Shown here piece after piece: positions 60,739-64,000 of a DNA stretch of 64,000 nucleotides. The first letter of the stretch is position 1. Every line of letters starts with the position of its first letter. The stretch covers positions 186,001 through 250,000 of the forward strand of contig NZ_JAKSXX010000123.1 in NCBI RefSeq assembly GCF_022829385.1, written 5' to 3'. The notes under the pieces are model-generated. The model had not been told where the DNA came from. It was given only the letters and a program-made list of their open reading frames with translations, and ran no database searches. A program made the translations under genes and the position numbers. The DNA comes from Methylobacterium sp. J-070 (GTDB lineage Bacteria; Pseudomonadota; Alphaproteobacteria; Rhizobiales; Beijerinckiaceae).

Positions 60739-61818
60739 ATGTCCAGCCTGTCCGAGCGCAAGGCGCGCCTGATCGTCCACGGCGACCGCCCCTACAACGC
60801 CGAGCCGCCCCTGGACCGGCTGCGCACAGCTTACCGGACCCCGGCGCCGGACTTCTACGTCCGCTCCCACGGCGACCTGCCGGCGCTCGATCGGGACACG
60901 TGGCGTCTCACCGTCGACGGCGACGTCGGCACCGCGATGGAACTCTCGCTGCGGGGCCTGCGCAGCCGTTTCCGGGAGGTCACGGTGACGGCGACGATGC
61001 AATGCGCCGGCAATCGGCGGGCCGACATGCGCGCGGTCGCCCCCGTCTCGGGCGACCCCTGGGACGGGGGCGCCATCGGCACGGCCGACTGGACGGGCGT
61101 CCGCCTCGGCGACGTCCTGCGCGAGGCCGGAGCCGGGGAGGGGGCGGACCGCCACGTCGCCTTCGAGAGCCACGACGGGGTGGCGGGTCATCCCTACGGG
61201 GTCTCCATCCCGCTCGCCAAGGCGCTGGCCCCTGAGACCCTCCTCGCCTACGCGATGAACGGCGAGGCCCTTCTTCCCGAGCACGGCTTCCCGGTCAGGG
61301 CGGTGGTGCCGGGCTTCGCCGGCGTGCGCAGTCCAAAATGGCTGCGGCGCATCACGGTGCAGGACCGTCCCTCGGACAATCCGATCCAGGCCGGCGACTA
61401 CAAGCTGTACCCGTCCGACGTGACCCCTGAGACCGCCGACCCGGTCCGGGGCCACACCATCGACGCGATGCCGCTCAACGCCGCGATCTGCGAGCCCGCA
61501 CGCGGCGCGTCCCTCAAGGCCGGAGCGAACCGTGTCCGGGGCTACGCGATCGCGGGCGACCGGGCCGTCGTCCGCGTCGATGTCTCCGGCGACGGCGGAC
61601 GGAACTGGGCGCAGGCCGCGCTGGAGCACGAGCCCGATGCGCCGTTCGCCTGGACCTTCTGGACGGCCGGGCTCGACCTGCCGCCGGGGGAACACGAACT
61701 CGCCGTCCGGGCCTGGGACTCGGCCGGACAGACCCAGCCGGCGCTGCCCGACGACACCTGGAACCACAAGGGCTACCTCTGCGCCTGCTGGCACCGGGTG
61801 CGGGTGAGCGTCGTCTGA
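60739..61818 (+). CDS. Sulfite-oxidase-type molybdopterin enzyme
   Basis: The 359-residue protein has the sulfite oxidase fold. The molybdenum-ligand Cys is in VTATMQCAGNRRADM, and AFESHDGVAGHPYGVSIPLA, GFPVRAVVPGFAGVRSPKWL and a C-terminal dimerisation domain (VDVSGDGGRNWAQAALEHEP) follow. It lacks a heme b5 domain and a signal peptide, so it is a cytoplasmic single-domain oxidase, closer to plant-type sulfite oxidases. GGAG lies about 8 bases before the ATG. It converts sulfite to sulfate, if substrate follows family. Confidence 0.92.
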   Translation: MSSLSERKARLIVHGDRPYNAEPPLDRLRTAYRTPAPDFYVRSHGDLPALDRDTWRLTVDGDVGTAMELSLRGLRSRFREVTVTATMQCAGNRRADMRAVAPVSGDPWDGGAIGTADWTGVRLGDVLREAGAGEGADRHVAFESHDGVAGHPYGVSIPLAKALAPETLLAYAMNGEALLPEHGFPVRAVVPGFAGVRSPKWLRRITVQDRPSDNPIQAGDYKLYPSDVTPETADPVRGHTIDAMPLNAAICEPARGASLKAGANRVRGYAIAGDRAVVRVDVSGDGGRNWAQAALEHEPDAPFAWTFWTAGLDLPPGEHELAVRAWDSAGQTQPALPDDTWNHKGYLCACWHRVRVSVV

Positions 61819-61821
61819 CGC

Positions 61822-62457
61822 TCAGGTCCTGGGGACCTCCATGCCGCGCTGGACCGCCGGCCGCTCACCGACCCGTGCCAGCCACGCGTGCACGTTCGGG
61901 ACGCTCCCCAGCGTGTCCCTGAGCGGCTCTTTCAGGAACGACGTGGCCGCGAGGGTCCAGGCGTAGCAGGCGATGTCGGCGATGGAGTAGTCCGCACCCG
62001 CGAGGTAGGGCCCTTCGCCGAGGCGCCGGTCCATGACGTGCAGCAGGCGGTCGGCCTCGTCGGTGAAGCGCTTGATGGCCAACGGGGCCTTCTCGTCGGA
62101 ACGCACCGCGAAGAAGCCGAGCTGGCCCAGCATCGGGCCCAGACCGCCGATCTGCCAATGCAGCCACTCCATCGCCCGGTAGCGGTCGGGACCGGACGGC
62201 GCGAGGAAGCGTCCGGTCTTCTCGGCGAGGTAGGTGAGGATCGCGCCGCTCTCGAACACGGATTGCGGGCCGCCTTCGGCCGCATCATCGACGATGGCGG
62301 GGATCTTGTTGTTCGGCGAGACCTTCAGGAAGTCGGGCGCGAACTGCTCGTCCTTGCCGATGTTCACCGGCACCACCGTGTAGGGCAGGCCGCATTCCTC
62401 CAGCATGATCGGGATCTTGCGACCGTTCGGGGTCGACCATGTGTACAGCGTGATCAT
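61822..62457 (-). CDS. Glutathione S-transferase, Nu-class (YfcG/YghU-like)
   Basis: The 211-residue protein starts MITLYTWSTPNGRKIPIMLE, with the TPNG motif of the Nu class in the thioredoxin-like N-terminal domain. The glutathione site follows in NNKIPAIVDD and VFESGAILTYLAEK. The C-terminal helical domain covers about 90-205 (YLAGADYSIADIACYAWTLA). These enzymes reduce organic disulfides or peroxides with glutathione. It is convergent with the sulfite-oxidase gene, only 3 bp apart. Confidence 0.92.
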   Translation of the reverse strand: MITLYTWSTPNGRKIPIMLEECGLPYTVVPVNIGKDEQFAPDFLKVSPNNKIPAIVDDAAEGGPQSVFESGAILTYLAEKTGRFLAPSGPDRYRAMEWLHWQIGGLGPMLGQLGFFAVRSDEKAPLAIKRFTDEADRLLHVMDRRLGEGPYLAGADYSIADIACYAWTLAATSFLKEPLRDTLGSVPNVHAWLARVGERPAVQRGMEVPRT

Positions 62458-62498
62458 GGCGCGTTCCTCACCTGACTGCCCGGATCGGAGGACCGCCG

Positions 62499-62708
62499 CT
62501 ATCGCAGGGTCGGCGACTCGCCGGGCTTCAGGTGGGGGTCTCCGCCCTCGGGGCCACCGAGGGAGACGTGATCGTTCAGGCGTCCCAGGTGTTCGAAGAC
62601 GTGCTCGAACGCGTTCGTGACGGCCTGCTCGAAGGCGCCATCGCCCTTCCCCTGCGCGGCCTTGAGGGCGCTGAGCAGCGCGCGGTGCTTCTCGAGATCG
62701 CTCGACAT
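62499..62708 (-). CDS. Small hypothetical protein
   Basis: The product has 69 residues with MSSDLEKHRALLSALKAAQG and VTNAFEHVFEHLGRLNDHVS. It is helical and acidic, with no membrane segment. GGGAGG lies 6 bases before the ATG at 62708; an upstream start adds 14 residues. It is upstream of the GST gene on the same strand with 41 bp between, so they may be co-transcribed. No family recognised. Confidence 0.65.
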   Translation of the reverse strand: MSSDLEKHRALLSALKAAQGKGDGAFEQAVTNAFEHVFEHLGRLNDHVSLGGPEGGDPHLKPGESPTLR

Positions 62709-63013
62709 GTCATCCTCCCGGCCGGCGTGAGCGCCGGCTCGGTAAGCCAATTTCCGTCGTCAGGCCCGGTTCCTCCGCAGACCGGCGACAGATCCATCCG
62801 GGACGGCGCGCGGCCATCGGGATTGATGCGCGCGGGGTCTCGCACCTAACATCCGGGCCGCCACGATGCGGGCCCGGGCCCCGCGCCACCATCGGACCTC
62901 CGCGTCGGGGCGCCGGGCGCGCCGGCCTCCGGGGCCGCCCTCGACGGCCGGGAACCGGGCGTTGCCGCCCCGAAGGGTCACCGGCCTGCCACGTCACCCG
63001 GGGAATGCTGCCG
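62709..63013. other. Spacer before the carotenoid-oxygenase gene
   Basis: No supported gene. The DNA is very GC-rich with no clear hairpin or operator. It is the divergent promoter region of the small-protein gene and the carotenoid-oxygenase gene. Confidence 0.4.
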
Positions 63014-64000
63014 ATGCCGAACCCAGTCCAGTCCGCCTTCCGCGCCGCCGCCGAGGGCGGCGTCGCCCTGGTGGCGGCCTGCAACCGGCTGCGCCTGCCC
63101 GGAACGCAAAACCCCTTCGTGGTCGGCGTTCACGAGCCGATGCGCGAGGAGCTGACGCTGCACGACCTGCCCGTGACCGGGACGATCCCGCCCGGGCTCG
63201 ACGGCCTCTACCTCAAGATGGGAGCCAACCCCGTCCGCCCGGCGACGCGGGGCCACGACTGGTTCCTCGGCGACGGCATGGTGCACGGCCTCGCGATCGA
63301 GGGCGGGCGGGCGCTGTGGTACCGCAACCGCTGGATCGGGTCGCGCACGGCCGCGGCAGCGCTGGGCCGGCCCGCCGCGCCCGGACCGCGGCGGGGCGGC
63401 AACGACACCGTCAACACCAACGTCGTCGAGATCGGCGGCCGGATCTTCGCGGTGGTGGAGGCCGGCAGCTTCCCCGTCGAACTCTCGCGGACCCTCGAGG
63501 CGCAGCGCTACGACCCGTTCGACGGGACGCTTGCCGGGTCCTTCACCGGACACCCGCACCGCGATCCGCTGACCGGCGAGACCCACGCGATCGCCTACGA
63601 CGGCCGCGTCTGGGACAGCGTCCGCCACGTCGTCGTCGCGCCGACCGGGCGGGTCGTGCGGGAGGTGCCGGTCGCGGTCGCGCACGGCCCCTGCATCCAC
63701 GACTGCGCGATTACGGAACGCTTCGCGATCGTGCTGGACCTGCCCGTCACGTTCTCGTTCCGGGCGCTGCTCGCCGGCTACCGCTTCCCGTTCCGCTGGA
63801 ACCCCGGCCACCGGGCCCGCGTGGGCCTCCTCCCCCGGACGGGCGACGGCGCCGACATCGCATGGTGCGCCGTCGAGCCCTGCTTCGTGTTCCACGCCGC
63901 CAACGCCTACGACGACGCGGACGGGCGGGTGATCCTCGACGTCGTCGCCTACGAGACGGTGTTCGCCTCGGCCGGGGGCGGCCTCGACGCGCCGGGCCGG
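63014..64000 (+). CDS. Carotenoid cleavage oxygenase family protein (3' end cut by window)
   Basis: The frame is open from an ATG at 63014 to the window end, giving about 329 residues of an enzyme normally near 450-500. The N-terminus has QNPFVVGVHEPMREELTLHD and PPGLDGLYLKMGANP, then WFLGDGMVHGLAIEGG. Three of the four iron-binding His are visible: in FTGHPHRD, GPCIHDCAITE and FHAANAYDD. The fourth lies beyond the window. The enzyme splits a conjugated double bond with non-heme iron and O2. GGGGA lies 9 bases before the ATG; an ATG at 63005 is also possible. Confidence 0.9.
   Translation, partial: MPNPVQSAFRAAAEGGVALVAACNRLRLPGTQNPFVVGVHEPMREELTLHDLPVTGTIPPGLDGLYLKMGANPVRPATRGHDWFLGDGMVHGLAIEGGRALWYRNRWIGSRTAAAALGRPAAPGPRRGGNDTVNTNVVEIGGRIFAVVEAGSFPVELSRTLEAQRYDPFDGTLAGSFTGHPHRDPLTGETHAIAYDGRVWDSVRHVVVAPTGRVVREVPVAVAHGPCIHDCAITERFAIVLDLPVTFSFRALLAGYRFPFRWNPGHRARVGLLPRTGDGADIAWCAVEPCFVFHAANAYDDADGRVILDVVAYETVFASAGGGLDAPGR

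Noticed and set aside
1..64000. CRISPR arrays, rRNA genes, intact tRNA genes and prophage genes
   Set aside because: No regularly spaced repeats, no rRNA-like blocks and no intact tRNA fold were seen by reading. The only tRNA-like element is degenerate.

Overview
The window is GC-rich (about 65-70 %) alphaproteobacterial DNA. The closest fit is a Methylobacterium-type member of the Hyphomicrobiales. The inference rests on paired zinc formaldehyde/alcohol dehydrogenases with an FmdB zinc-ribbon gene, an HWE histidine kinase, FixK-type boxes, several BON and PRC-barrel stress proteins, LuxR/LuxI, and a three-subunit molybdenum hydroxylase. No rRNA gene, intact tRNA gene or CRISPR array was found.

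Region 1 (1-11.3 kb) looks like an island. It opens with the tail of an efflux permease and a quinone reductase. Then comes a mostly empty stretch carrying a degenerate tRNA-Ser-like relic, followed by a quorum-sensing pair (LuxR, LuxI) with a short partner ORF. Next is a decaying nuclease cluster: a GIY-YIG-type gene interrupted by an in-frame TGA, an HNH endonuclease, a Vsr-type endonuclease, and a gene next to Vsr that is probably 5'-truncated. A formaldehyde module follows (FmdB protein, two Zn dehydrogenases, an SRPBCC protein).

Region 2 (12-25 kb) holds signalling and stress genes: an HWE kinase, a DUF5939-type class III nucleotide cyclase, a monooxygenase/RidA unit facing an ArsR-type regulator, small Ala/His-rich proteins, a PRC-barrel protein, a triple-BON protein, and a LysR/OsmC divergent pair.

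Region 3 (25-33.5 kb) appears to be a Crp/FixK-type regulon. A Crp/Fnr regulator lies just ahead of two BON genes and one truncated BON relic, and each of the three has the same 14-bp box (TTGYGGTSGATCAA) upstream. An eRF1-like protein, a GlcG/HbpS protein and an NRAMP-like transporter sit among them. The region ends in a dead IS3-family element.

Region 4 (33.8-44.4 kb) has secreted redox proteins, a TadG-like protein, a second Crp regulator facing a pentapeptide-repeat/thioredoxin pair across a CRP-like palindrome, an RsbQ-type hydrolase coupled to a PAS hybrid kinase, an HD-GYP protein, and a relic of another formaldehyde dehydrogenase.

Region 5 (44.5-54.3 kb) is one nine-gene minus-strand operon: FAD, 2Fe-2S and molybdopterin subunits, a branched-chain-type ABC importer with its binding protein, and a CoxG-like protein. 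A divergent TetR regulator faces it across a long inverted repeat. It probably imports and hydroxylates an unidentified small organic compound.

Region 6 (54.5-64 kb) carries DoxX, TPR and metallo-beta-lactamase genes opposite an ECF sigma/anti-sigma pair, then a mechanosensitive channel, a sulfite-oxidase-type enzyme, a Nu-class GST, a small protein, and the 5' part of a carotenoid-oxygenase gene that runs off the window.
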